Of a stretch of 64,000 bases of DNA, positions 7,938 through 16,587 are shown one piece after another. This DNA comes from Rhodospirillales bacterium (GTDB lineage Bacteria > Pseudomonadota > Alphaproteobacteria > ATCC43930 > CGMCC-115725). Every line of letters begins with the position of its first letter. Position 1 is the first letter of the stretch. The position numbers were made by a program, and so were the translations under genes. Under the pieces are notes generated by a model. That model did no database searches. It saw only the letters and a list, made by a program, of their open reading frames with translations, and was not told the origin of the DNA. Location of the stretch: the NCBI GenBank assembly GCA_947473305.1, contig CANJCB010000022.1, positions 1 through 64,000 on the forward strand. The letters are read 5' to 3'.

Positions 7938-8948
7938 TTGACCTCGCCGGTAGATATCGATCGTCTCGCCGCTTTCATCGCCGAACACGTCACCGGTGGG
8001 CGGGTCGAGTCCGTCACCGTCGAGCCGGTCGCGGGCGGACAATCCAATCCGACCTATTTCGTCGAGGCCGGAGCCCGGCGGCTGGTGCTCCGCGCCCAGC
8101 CCCAGGGCGAACTCCTGCCGAGCGCCCATGCGGTCGACCGGGAATTCCGGGTCATGGGCGCCCTGGCGGAGAGCGAGGTGCCGGTCCCGACCGTCCTTTG
8201 CTATAGCGAGGATCGATCCATCACCGGCACGTCCTTCTATCTCATGGAACGGATCGACGGCCGGGTCTTTCGCAACGCCGAGCTTGAGGGGGTCACTCCC
8301 GCCGAACGCCGGCTCATGTATCTTTCCGCCGCCGAAACCCTGGCGAAGCTCCACAGGGTCGATTGGAAAGCCGTCGGGCTCGGCGACTATGGCCGGCCCG
8401 GTGACTATTTCACCCGCCAGCTCAATCGCTGGAGCCGGCAATGGCAGGCCTCAAAGGCCCGGGAGATACCCGCGATCGATCGGCTGATCGCCTGGCTTCC
8501 CGACCATATCCCCCCGAGCGACCGCACCACCATCGCCCATGGCGATTTCCGCATGGGCAACCTGATCTTCCATCCGACCGAGCCCAAGGTGGCGGCCGTG
8601 CTCGACTGGGAACTCTCGACCCTGGGCCATCCCTTGGCGGATCTCGGTTTCTTCTGCATCCCCTATCACACGCTCGCCAAGGAATATGGGGGCGTCATGG
8701 ACCTCGACGCCGAGGCGCTCGGTATTCCGGCCGAGCGGGAGATTGTCGACCGCTACCGCCGCGCCGTGGGCGATGACGAGCCGATGAAGCCTTTCCACGT
8801 CGCCTTCGCCCTCTTCCGCTTCGCCGTGATCTTCGCCGGCATCGAGGCGCGGGCGGCCCATGGAAATGCGGCGGGCGCCAATGCCGCCAGCATCGGTTGG
8901 CTCGCCGACGCCATGGCGACACGCGGCTGCGAAGTCGCGAGGATCTGA
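7938..8948 (+). CDS. APH-fold phosphotransferase (ACAD10/11 kinase-domain-like)
   Basis: A 336-residue kinase with the aminoglycoside-phosphotransferase fold. The catalytic loop H201-G-D203 with N208 and the metal-site D223-W-E are intact. Such proteins beside acyl-CoA dehydrogenases correspond to the N-terminal domain of animal ACAD10/11 and to LvaA of levulinate catabolism, where the 4-hydroxyl of a hydroxyacyl-CoA is phosphorylated. The TTG start at 7938 is preferred because taaggggg lies about six bases upstream. The frame is open further 5', but that part overlaps bcp. It is the first gene of an operon with an SDR and an acyl-CoA dehydrogenase. Confidence 0.85.
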   Translation: MTSPVDIDRLAAFIAEHVTGGRVESVTVEPVAGGQSNPTYFVEAGARRLVLRAQPQGELLPSAHAVDREFRVMGALAESEVPVPTVLCYSEDRSITGTSFYLMERIDGRVFRNAELEGVTPAERRLMYLSAAETLAKLHRVDWKAVGLGDYGRPGDYFTRQLNRWSRQWQASKAREIPAIDRLIAWLPDHIPPSDRTTIAHGDFRMGNLIFHPTEPKVAAVLDWELSTLGHPLADLGFFCIPYHTLAKEYGGVMDLDAEALGIPAEREIVDRYRRAVGDDEPMKPFHVAFALFRFAVIFAGIEARAAHGNAAGANAASIGWLADAMATRGCEVARI

Positions 8949-8949
8949 C

Positions 8950-9720
8950 ATGACCGACGGGCTCTTTTCGCTCAAAGGCACCACCGCGCTGCTGACCGGG
9001 GCGGCAGGCGGCCTCGGCAAGCGCTTCGCCCAGGTCCTGGCCGGCGCGGGCGCCAAGGTCGCGCTCGCCGGGCGGAGCGAAGGTCCCCTCCAAGCGCTGG
9101 CCGAAGATCTGCATACGTCAGGTTATGAGGTGGTCGTCACGCCTCTCGACGTGACAGACGCCGCTGCGATCGAACGTGGCTTGGACGCGGCGGAGAAGGC
9201 GCTGGGACCTGTCACCTTGCTGATCAACAATTCGGGCGTCGCAGCCGCGGGCATGGCTTCCGAAATCCTAGAGGCCGAATGGGATCGTGTCTTGGACACG
9301 AACCTCAAAGGCGCCTGGCTCTGCTCCAGCGCCTTCGCGCGACGCCGGATCGCGGCGCAGGAACCGGGCGTCATCGTTAATATCGCCTCGATCCTGGGGC
9401 TTCGCGCGGCGGGTGGCGTCGCGGCCTACGGCGCGTCGAAGGCGGCGCTCGTCCAACTCACCCAGAACATGGCCTTCGAACTGGCGCGCCACCGTATCCG
9501 GGTCAACGCCCTGGCCCCTGGCTATATCTCCACCGACATCAACCGGGATTTCCTCGAAACCCCGGCAGGGCAGGCGCTGGTGAAGCGGGTGCCGCAGCGA
9601 CGGCTCGGCGATCCTGCCGACCTCGACGGGCCGCTGCTTCTCCTGGCGTCGGACGCCTCCCGCTTCATGACCGGCGCCGTCATTCCCGTGGACGGCGGAC
9701 ATCTGGTGAGCACCCTATGA
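8950..9720 (+). CDS. SDR-family oxidoreductase
   Basis: Classical NAD(P)-dependent short-chain dehydrogenase of 256 residues. The TGAAGGLG nucleotide-binding turn (residues 16-23), NNSG, S147 and Y160-x-x-x-K164 are all present, so it should be active as a secondary alcohol dehydrogenase or ketoreductase, plausibly on a hydroxyacyl-CoA. The start lies one base after the kinase stop, and its own stop overlaps the ATG of the acyl-CoA dehydrogenase gene by four bases, indicating tight coupling. Confidence 0.9.
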   Translation: MTDGLFSLKGTTALLTGAAGGLGKRFAQVLAGAGAKVALAGRSEGPLQALAEDLHTSGYEVVVTPLDVTDAAAIERGLDAAEKALGPVTLLINNSGVAAAGMASEILEAEWDRVLDTNLKGAWLCSSAFARRRIAAQEPGVIVNIASILGLRAAGGVAAYGASKAALVQLTQNMAFELARHRIRVNALAPGYISTDINRDFLETPAGQALVKRVPQRRLGDPADLDGPLLLLASDASRFMTGAVIPVDGGHLVSTL

Positions 9721-10922
9721 GCATCGATTTCCAACCGAGCGAGCGTGTCGAGAGCTTCCGATCCCGCATCGAAGCCTTCGTCGCCGAGCATCTCATGCCC
9801 ATCGAGAACGATACTTCCGTTCGCGACGATCACGAGAACATCCGCCTCGATCTTCTCGATGAGCTGCGCGCCAAGGCCAGGGCCCAGAACCTCTGGTGCC
9901 TGCAACTGCCCGAGCAATTCGGCGGCCAGGGCCTCGACAAGGTCGGGATGACCGTCTGCTACGAGGAGATGAACCGCTCGATCTTCGGCCCGGCCGTCTT
10001 CAATTCCGCCGCTCCCGACGACGGCAATATGCAGGTCCTCGCCAAGGTCGCGCGCCCCGATCAGCAGGAACGCTGGCTGAAGCCTATCGTCGAGGGCAAG
10101 GTGCGCTCATCGATTGTCATGACCGAGCCGATGCCGGGTGCGGGCTCCGATCCTTCCGTCATGCGCACCACGGCCACGCGGCAGGGTGACAAATGGGTCA
10201 TCCATGGCCGGAAATGGTTCATCACCGGCGCGGGCGTGGCCCAGCATTTCATCCTTCTGGCCCGCACCTCCGACGATAAGCGCAAAGGCATCACCGCCTT
10301 CCTCTTCGACCGGGATCAGCCGGGCTGGGAGATCGTCCGCCGTATCCCGATCATGGGACCGGAGGAACATGGCGGTCATTGCGAGTTGCTCTTCGACGGC
10401 CTCGAAATCCCCGATGAGAACCGGCTGATGGGGGTTGGCGACGGGCTCAAGATGGCCCAGATCCGCCTGGGTCCCGCCCGCCTCACCCATTGCATGCGCT
10501 GGCTTGGGCTCGCGCGGCGCTCGCTCGAGATCGCCTCGGCCTATGTCGCGGAGCGCGAGAGCTTCGGATCGAAGCTCGCCGCCCATGAGGGCGTCCAATG
10601 GATGATGGGCGAGGCCGCCATGCAGGTGCAGATGGCCCGGCTCCTGACTCTCCATGCCGCCTGGAAACTCGATCAGGGCGACCGGGCGAAGTCTGAAATC
10701 TCCATGGCCAAGACGGCCGTCGCCGACGCGCTTCACAAGGCGGTGGATACGGCGATCCAGCTCAACGGCGCCCGGGGCTATTCCAAGGACACCGTTCTGG
10801 AATGGATTTACCGCTACGCCCGCCAGGCGCGACTGGTAGACGGCGCGTCGGAAGTCCATAAGATGGTGCTTTCAAGCGCCGTTCTCGCTGAGGGAGCGGC
10901 CTTCTGGCGATGGGGAGCCTAG
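9717..10922 (+). CDS. Acyl-CoA dehydrogenase, ACAD10/11-like
   Basis: A 401-residue FAD-dependent acyl-CoA dehydrogenase with the N-terminal helical domain, the beta-barrel (SIVMTEPMPGAGSDP, then KWFITGAG) and the C-terminal helical domain. The catalytic base position reads D375-G-A-S-E-V-H. Aspartate replaces the usual glutamate, as in the ACAD10/11 clade. Together with the adjacent APH-like kinase this supports a route in which a phosphorylated hydroxyacyl-CoA loses phosphate. The substrate is unknown. Confidence 0.9.
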   Translation: MSIDFQPSERVESFRSRIEAFVAEHLMPIENDTSVRDDHENIRLDLLDELRAKARAQNLWCLQLPEQFGGQGLDKVGMTVCYEEMNRSIFGPAVFNSAAPDDGNMQVLAKVARPDQQERWLKPIVEGKVRSSIVMTEPMPGAGSDPSVMRTTATRQGDKWVIHGRKWFITGAGVAQHFILLARTSDDKRKGITAFLFDRDQPGWEIVRRIPIMGPEEHGGHCELLFDGLEIPDENRLMGVGDGLKMAQIRLGPARLTHCMRWLGLARRSLEIASAYVAERESFGSKLAAHEGVQWMMGEAAMQVQMARLLTLHAAWKLDQGDRAKSEISMAKTAVADALHKAVDTAIQLNGARGYSKDTVLEWIYRYARQARLVDGASEVHKMVLSSAVLAEGAAFWRWGA

Positions 10923-10926
10923 ACCC

Positions 10927-11355
10927 ATGCGATATATCTGCGACGCGCCCGACGGCAAGACCTGGTTCCGCATGGAGACCGAGGCGGAGGCGATCGCCGA
11001 ATCGGAGCTGATGCACCACGCGGTCGAGAAATATTTTCGCCGCGAGACGGAAAAAGCGACGGCGACCTTCAAGCCTTCCCCCGGCGGGGCGGTCTTCGAG
11101 CAGCAGATCGGGCTCAAGGCCCATCTTCAACAGGAAATGCCGCTGTTCCTCACCTTGCGCGACGGCGAGGGCAATGGTCTCGTCACCGCCATGCTGCCGC
11201 CCCAAGGGCAGGACGGCGGTCCCTTCCGACCCATCGTCGTAGGACCGGAGAACAAGGATCCCTACCCCGAGCACGGCGAGGCTATCGCGGCCCTGGGACT
11301 CCATTTCAACATCTCCTTGGGCCGGGACCGCTGTTTCCCCTACCGGCGGGATTGA
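10927..11355 (+). CDS. Hypothetical protein, last gene of the kinase/SDR/ACAD operon
   Basis: A 142-residue soluble protein starting five bases after the dehydrogenase stop, with a ggggagcc ribosome site. The N-terminal half is rich in acidic and alternating charged residues; a short helix with MHHAVEKYF is followed by beta-type sequence. I do not recognise the family. It does not look like the small partner LvaB of the levulinate kinase. Its place in the operon suggests a role in the same pathway, nothing more. Confidence 0.7.
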   Translation: MRYICDAPDGKTWFRMETEAEAIAESELMHHAVEKYFRRETEKATATFKPSPGGAVFEQQIGLKAHLQQEMPLFLTLRDGEGNGLVTAMLPPQGQDGGPFRPIVVGPENKDPYPEHGEAIAALGLHFNISLGRDRCFPYRRD

Positions 11356-11364
11356 CCGACGACG

Positions 11365-12507
11365 TCACGAGGCGCTGACGGCGGCCTCGAACGCATCGAG
11401 GGTGGCGAGCACGCCCTGGTCGCAGAAGGGCGTGACCTGGGTCATGAAGATGCCCGCGACCTGACGCTTCCGGTCGATCCAGAAAAAAGTATTTCCCACC
11501 CCGGCCCAGCCGAGGCTCCCGGCGCTGCGCCGGCCGGGCACCTCCGCTTCGTTGAGCATGAAGCCCAGGCTCCATTTCTTCGGCACGCCGGGAAAGAATT
11601 CGGTGACGGCCGTGGCATGGGGCGCTGCCGACCTCATGAAGCCCGCGTTGAGAGTGCCGATGTGATTCTCGCCCATCAGCGCGACGGTCTCAGGCTTCAG
11701 GAGGCGCTCCCCGCCCAGCGAGCCGCCGTTCATGAACATCCGCAGGAAGGCGGCATAATCACGCCCGCTGGACATGAGCCCGCCGCCGCCCGGCGCGAAT
11801 TCCATCGGCTCGGGGAACTGGCGGGGCATCGGCGTCAGGCCCGCGCCGGCGATGCGGGCATGCATGAGGGCAACCCTTGGAAGCTTCTCCGGCGAGGGCC
11901 GGAAGGATGTATCGACCATGCCGAGCGGGCCGAAGATATGATCCGCGAAATACTGATCGAGCGTCTTGCCGGCAGCGATCTCCACGAGGCGGCCGGCCCA
12001 GTCGATCCCGATGCCGTATTCCCAGCGCTCGCCCGGATCGAACATCATCGGGGTCTCGAAGACCTTCATCTTGCAGGAACGCGGGGGCGGGAGCCCCATG
12101 TCCCGCACATAGCGCAGCGAATCGACCGACTGCGCCTCATAGCAGAAGCCGGAGGTATGGGTGAGAAGCTGGCGCAGGGTCACCGGACGCCGGGCGGGAC
12201 GCAGTCTCGGCTTGCCGGCGGCATCGAAGCCTTCCAGCACCGGGATCTCGGCAAGTTGGGGAGCGATCTCGGCGGCGGGACGGTCGAGATGGAGCTTGCC
12301 CTGTTCCACCAGTTGCATCGCTGCGACCGTCGTCAGCGGCTTGGTCATCGAAGCGATCCAGAAGATCGAATCGAGGCCGACGCCGGGGCCGACGGCGTTC
12401 TCGTAGAAGATCCCTTCTGGCGAGAGCGCCACACCGAGCGCGAAGGGAACCTGGGCGTTCTCCACAGCCCGTTGCAGAACATCGTCGATTTCCGCGCGAT
12501 TTTTCAT
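11365..12507 (-). CDS. Serine hydrolase of the beta-lactamase/esterase family
   Basis: A 380-residue penicillin-binding-protein-like hydrolase (EstB or class C-like fold). The nucleophile motif S53-M-T-K56 is intact and Y164 in WEYG fits the second motif. The LLTHTSGF segment (around residue 115-121) is typical of this esterase family. No signal peptide is seen, so it is probably a cytoplasmic esterase or amidase rather than a beta-lactamase. It is convergent with the preceding operon and lies 18 bases downstream of the amidase gene. Confidence 0.85.
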   Translation of the reverse strand: MKNRAEIDDVLQRAVENAQVPFALGVALSPEGIFYENAVGPGVGLDSIFWIASMTKPLTTVAAMQLVEQGKLHLDRPAAEIAPQLAEIPVLEGFDAAGKPRLRPARRPVTLRQLLTHTSGFCYEAQSVDSLRYVRDMGLPPPRSCKMKVFETPMMFDPGERWEYGIGIDWAGRLVEIAAGKTLDQYFADHIFGPLGMVDTSFRPSPEKLPRVALMHARIAGAGLTPMPRQFPEPMEFAPGGGGLMSSGRDYAAFLRMFMNGGSLGGERLLKPETVALMGENHIGTLNAGFMRSAAPHATAVTEFFPGVPKKWSLGFMLNEAEVPGRRSAGSLGWAGVGNTFFWIDRKRQVAGIFMTQVTPFCDQGVLATLDAFEAAVSAS

Positions 12508-12525
12508 GAACGCTTCCCCCGATCC

Positions 12526-13872
12526 CTAGCCTAGCAGCCGTTCCACGCCGAGCGCGATTTCGAAGAGGCGCCTATCCCCTCCGTTCGCGCGGGCCAGCAT
12601 GAGGCCGACGGGAGCTTCGCCCTCCGCCTGGCACGGCAGGCTGATCGCGCAGCCGTCGACCATGTTGATAAAAGTCGGATTCCGCAGAAGCAGGAGATTG
12701 ACGCGGGTATAAGCCTCGTCATCGTCCAAGTCCGCGATGGGCGGCGCGATCATCGGCACGGTCGGCATGGCGAGAACGTCGTAAGCTTCCAGGCGCTTGG
12801 TGAAGCCGGCGATCAGCGCGCGCCGCGCCTGAAGCAGGTCGATGTAATCGGCCGCCGTCTGGGCGGCACCCCGCTTGATGCGCATCAGCACGCGCGGATC
12901 GTAGAAATCAGCCTTCGCCTCGATCAGCGGCCGGTGCCACGCATAAGATTCCGCCGCCGTCAGTCCGCCCTTGGCATTGATGACCGGAACCTGGGCGAAT
13001 TCAGGAACCGGCAGCCGGACGATCCTGGCTCCCGCAGCGGAGAGCCGCGACAAGGCCGCTTCGAAAGCCTTGGCAACGGCGGGCTCCAGCCCGTCCAGCA
13101 CGAGGGTTTCCGGCACCCCCACCCTAAGACCGCTCAGCGGATAATCATCAAGCCGATCGAGCGGCTCTCCGGACAGCACGGCGTCGACAATCGCGCAGCA
13201 TCGCACCGAATTGGCGAGCGGCCCCACCGAATCGAGGCTGCTGGAGAGTGGCACTGTCCCCTCCGTCGGCACCCGGCGTTGGGTCGGCTTGTAGCCGACG
13301 ATCCCATTGAGCGCGGCCGGGATCCGGCAGGATCCACCCGTGTCGCTGCCAAGCCCCATATAGGCCATGCCGGCCGCGACCGAGACCGCCGCGCCGGAGG
13401 AGGATCCACCGGGAATCCGCGCCACCGCGCGATCCCAGGGCGCGGCAGGCGTTCCGAAATGAGGATTGATGCCGAGGCCCGAAAAGGCGAATTCCGTCAT
13501 ATTCGTGCGGCCCATGACGATGAAGCCGGCCGCCTTGAGACGCGCAACCGAGGGCGCATCCCGTGTGGCCGGCGCCGCATCGCCCAGCACCCGCGAGGCG
13601 GCGCCCGACACCTCGCCCGCGATATCGAACAGATCCTTGATCGAGATCGGGATGCCCGCATAGGGAGAGGGAGCCGCGCCGGCCGCGCGCAGGCGGTCGA
13701 TCCCCTCGGCGGCGGCGAGCGCTTTTTCCCTGGTCACGCTCAAGAAAGTCGTTCGCTGGGGCTCGGCGGCAGCATCGATGGTGGAGAGGCATTCCTCGAC
13801 CAGACGGCGGCTGGTGGTGCGGCCCCCGCCAAGCGCCGAAGCCAGCCCGTCGATCGTCATTTTAGCCGCCAT
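12526..13872 (-). CDS. Amidase-signature-family amidase
   Basis: A 448-residue amidase. The Ser-cisSer-Lys triad is visible: K79 in SIKDLFDIAG, the GGSSSGA loop (157-159) and nucleophile S181 in SDTGGSCR. The start at 13872 follows a GGGAGGGG site, and the ATG overlaps the stop of the MarR gene (TGATG), so the two are probably co-transcribed and coupled. The open frame extends well upstream but there only shadows MarR. Substrate is unknown; indole-acetamide, urea-derived amides and small acyl amides are all possible for this family. Confidence 0.9.
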   Translation of the reverse strand: MAAKMTIDGLASALGGGRTTSRRLVEECLSTIDAAAEPQRTTFLSVTREKALAAAEGIDRLRAAGAAPSPYAGIPISIKDLFDIAGEVSGAASRVLGDAAPATRDAPSVARLKAAGFIVMGRTNMTEFAFSGLGINPHFGTPAAPWDRAVARIPGGSSSGAAVSVAAGMAYMGLGSDTGGSCRIPAALNGIVGYKPTQRRVPTEGTVPLSSSLDSVGPLANSVRCCAIVDAVLSGEPLDRLDDYPLSGLRVGVPETLVLDGLEPAVAKAFEAALSRLSAAGARIVRLPVPEFAQVPVINAKGGLTAAESYAWHRPLIEAKADFYDPRVLMRIKRGAAQTAADYIDLLQARRALIAGFTKRLEAYDVLAMPTVPMIAPPIADLDDDEAYTRVNLLLLRNPTFINMVDGCAISLPCQAEGEAPVGLMLARANGGDRRLFEIALGVERLLG

Positions 13873-14456
13873 CAATCCCCTCCCGCCGCCTGGGCGCGCT
13901 GAAAATCCAGTAATGCCAGGGCCTTGTCGCCGCAGCCGACGAGTTTTCCCATCAGCGTCGACATCAGCTGAAACCCGGCTGCGTCGAGACATCCGAAAAG
14001 CGCATCGTTGGCCGGAGCCTGTATCCCGGTGAGCTTCGCGAGCAACCCCCTCGCCCGCTCCGTCGCGGTCAGCAGCACACGCCGCCGGTCTCCGGGATTG
14101 ACGCGCTTTTCGACGAACCCCGCCGTGACGAGCTTGTTGACCTCGATGGTGACGAAGGCCCCGCTCAGATGCAGGTGTTCCACCACGGCAGCGACCCCCA
14201 CCCCCTCGACGTCCTGCAAATGAGCAATCGAGATCAGGATCGTATATTGGCTGCCGGTCAGGCCGACGAACTCGCCGAACCGATCCCTGATCTCCTCGAT
14301 GCGGGCAGCGAAGGCCAGAGTGTCGTGGACGAACTGCCTGAAACGCCGGTCGGATCCATCTTCCAGAAGAGCTGGACTGGATACCGTGAGATCGGGATCG
14401 TCGGGTGAACGGACCGGGGTCATAGGGCGACAATAGTGGGGTGACAGAGCGATCAC
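13872..14456 (-). CDS. MarR-family transcriptional regulator
   Basis: A winged-helix repressor of up to 194 residues. Helices leading to the recognition region (VVEHLHLSGAFVTIEVNKLVTAGF) and the wing (R-V-N-P-G-D-R-R-R-V-L-L-T) are typical of MarR, which usually senses small phenolic ligands. The start is uncertain: GTG at 14456 or ATG at 14423, neither with a clear ribosome site. It is divergent from the Cys-rich protein and UbiD genes and upstream of the amidase, so it may control either or both. Confidence 0.85.
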   Translation of the reverse strand: MIALSPHYCRPMTPVRSPDDPDLTVSSPALLEDGSDRRFRQFVHDTLAFAARIEEIRDRFGEFVGLTGSQYTILISIAHLQDVEGVGVAAVVEHLHLSGAFVTIEVNKLVTAGFVEKRVNPGDRRRVLLTATERARGLLAKLTGIQAPANDALFGCLDAAGFQLMSTLMGKLVGCGDKALALLDFQRAQAAGGD

Positions 14457-14520
14457 AATAAGCCCAGACTAGGGCCATCGCCGGCTTGATAAAGTAGAGC
14501 CGCCTCTCTATCCGGAAACG

Positions 14521-15180
14521 ATGCAGACCGCGCAACCCTCCTCCGACATATCGCTCGCCGATCTGGCCGCACGGATCTCCGCCCTGGCCGGCGGCGATGC
14601 GGATCGGCGTCAGGATGGGCTCGACCTACTGGCCGTTGCGGCCGGCCTGAAGCCGCTGTGTCTCATCGGCCGGGGAACCGGAGATCCCGGATGGGGGACG
14701 ATCTGGAACGCACCGGTTGTTACAGGCGCGATCTGGGAGCCCGAGGGCGATCTGCCCGCATGGTATCTCGCCGCCACGGCCCGCCGGCGGTCGACATATC
14801 GGGTGACCTATCTCTGCAACGGGCCCGCCACGCAAAAGGCGGCTGAAGCGCTTTGTCGGCTGAGCCGGGTTTCAGCGGAAGCGGAGGCGGCTCTTCTGGG
14901 ATATCCCCTCTGCTGCGTCGCTCATCACCACCGGCAAGTGCTGAGGGCCGAGAAGGAAATCGCCACACGGGCCACCCGTCTTGCCTCGGGCGACGAGCCA
15001 CGCAGGGTCCGGCTGGTCGAAACAGGGGCTTTGTCCGTTCCCTGTCCCCCAATCCGTCCCGCGCCCTGTACCAGCATCAATATGTGCGACGCCTGCGCTC
15101 GCTCCGACGAGAGCCCGGCTGCCCTGCTTTCCAACCGCTACCGGGCGCTTGCCGCCGCGGCAGGCTACGAGGTTCCTTGA
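14521..15180 (+). CDS. Cys/His-rich protein of unknown function upstream of ubiD genes
   Basis: A 219-residue soluble protein. The N-terminal 120 residues are mixed alpha/beta with no recognised motif. The second half contains a GYPLCCVAHHHR cluster (about residues 129-140) and, near the C-terminus, a group of cysteines spaced C-P-P, C-T-S and C-D-A-C, which look able to bind a metal or an Fe-S cluster. A GYP.CC motif also occurs in DUF483-like proteins, but I am not certain of the relation. It lies three bases before the first UbiD gene and shares its promoter region, so it is probably an accessory factor of that pathway. Confidence 0.65.
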   Translation: MQTAQPSSDISLADLAARISALAGGDADRRQDGLDLLAVAAGLKPLCLIGRGTGDPGWGTIWNAPVVTGAIWEPEGDLPAWYLAATARRRSTYRVTYLCNGPATQKAAEALCRLSRVSAEAEAALLGYPLCCVAHHHRQVLRAEKEIATRATRLASGDEPRRVRLVETGALSVPCPPIRPAPCTSINMCDACARSDESPAALLSNRYRALAAAAGYEVP

Positions 15181-15183
15181 GCG

Positions 15184-16587
15184 ATGCGTGACCAATCGAT
15201 CCGCACCCATATCCAGAACCTGGAACAGCAGGGCGAACTCCTCCGCTTTATCGCCGAGATCGATCCCGACGAGAACATGTCGGCGGTCGGCTGGAAGGCC
15301 TATGCCGAATTGGGCAAGAGCTGCCTCTATACCAATATCAAGGGCTATCCCGATTGGACGGCGGTCTCCCAGATCGTGGCGAACCGCAAGAAATGGGGCG
15401 TGGCGCTGGGGGTTTCCGAGGCCGAGGTCGTTCCCACCCTCAACGAGCGGATCGCGCAACCGATCCCCACCGTGGACGTCGACCGCGGCGAGGCCCCCTG
15501 CAAGCAGGTCGTCATGATCGGCGACGAGGTCGATCTCAACAAGATCCCGGCGATGTGGACCTCCGAAAAAGATCCGAGCCGCTACATCGCTTCGGGCATG
15601 TGCATCATCAAGGATCCCGAAACCGGCATCCGCAACATGTCCTTCCACCGCGCCCAGGTCGTGGGGCCGGATCGGACAGGGTTCCTCATCTGCCCCCGGC
15701 AGGCTCTGAAGATCTATCAGATGTACGGGAAACTCGGGCGCCCCATGGAAGTGGCCATGGTGATCGGCGCGCATCCGCTGATCGGCTTTGCCGCCGGCTT
15801 CGTGGCGCCTTACGGGATGGACGAAATGACCATCGCCGGCGGCCTCCTGGGCGACGCCATCCGCATGGTCAAATGCGAGACCATCGACATCGAGGTCCCG
15901 GCCGATGCCGAGCTCATTCTGGAAGGCGAGCTTTGGCCGGGCGAGATGACCCCCGAAGGCCCTTTCGGTGAGGTCACCGGCACCTATGCCCAGGAAGGCT
16001 CGACCCCGATGTTCCGGATCAAAGCGATCACCCATCGCCGGGACCCGATCTTCTACGCGATGCAATGCGGCCTTGCGCCCAGCGAAGCTCATTCGATCAT
16101 CTGCACGACCATCGAGATGAAGCTCTGGGAGCACCTGAAAGGAATCGATGGCGGTGAACTCGACCTTCTGGACGTGCGCTGCATCGGCGCGATGAGCCCG
16201 CTGATGGTCGTGCTGCAGGTCCGCCAGCATCATGCGGGCCAGGGACGGACGGCTGCCTTGGCCGCCTTGTCGAGTCCCTACCTCCACCCGAAGTTCGCCG
16301 TCGTGGTGGACGAGGACATCGACCCCACCGACGTGGGGCAGGTCATGTGGGCCATTGCGACCCGCACCCATGCGACGCGCGACGTGCAGCGGGTGAATTC
16401 GACCCGCGTCTTCACCCTCGACAACGCCTCCCCTATCGAGCCCGGCATGAGCGCCATGTACCGGGTCGGGACCAAGATGGTAATCGACGCCACGAAACCA
16501 TCCCCCGGCAAGCCCAAGGAGCGCGCGCGTTTCGACCGGGCGTTGCCGCCCAACTACGCCAATATCGATCTGAAGGATTACCTCTGA
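15184..16587 (+). CDS. UbiD-family prenylated-FMN (de)carboxylase
   Basis: A 467-residue UbiD-family enzyme, which reversibly decarboxylates aromatic or alpha,beta-unsaturated acids using prenyl-FMN. The catalytic residues that correspond to Arg173, Glu277 and Glu282 of yeast Fdc1 are present: R156 in FHRAQ, and E258 and E263 in P-E-G-P-F-G-E. The cofactor maker UbiX is encoded at 24406. Its stop overlaps the start of a second UbiD-like gene (TGATG). It is very likely the catalytic member of the pair. Substrate is unknown. Confidence 0.9.
   Translation: MRDQSIRTHIQNLEQQGELLRFIAEIDPDENMSAVGWKAYAELGKSCLYTNIKGYPDWTAVSQIVANRKKWGVALGVSEAEVVPTLNERIAQPIPTVDVDRGEAPCKQVVMIGDEVDLNKIPAMWTSEKDPSRYIASGMCIIKDPETGIRNMSFHRAQVVGPDRTGFLICPRQALKIYQMYGKLGRPMEVAMVIGAHPLIGFAAGFVAPYGMDEMTIAGGLLGDAIRMVKCETIDIEVPADAELILEGELWPGEMTPEGPFGEVTGTYAQEGSTPMFRIKAITHRRDPIFYAMQCGLAPSEAHSIICTTIEMKLWEHLKGIDGGELDLLDVRCIGAMSPLMVVLQVRQHHAGQGRTAALAALSSPYLHPKFAVVVDEDIDPTDVGQVMWAIATRTHATRDVQRVNSTRVFTLDNASPIEPGMSAMYRVGTKMVIDATKPSPGKPKERARFDRALPPNYANIDLKDYL

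Noticed and set aside
12526-14535. Apparent 669-residue fusion protein with the amidase at its C-terminus
   Set aside because: The N-terminal third lies in the MarR gene on the same strand in another frame; a good ribosome site and ATG at 13872 mark the real amidase start.
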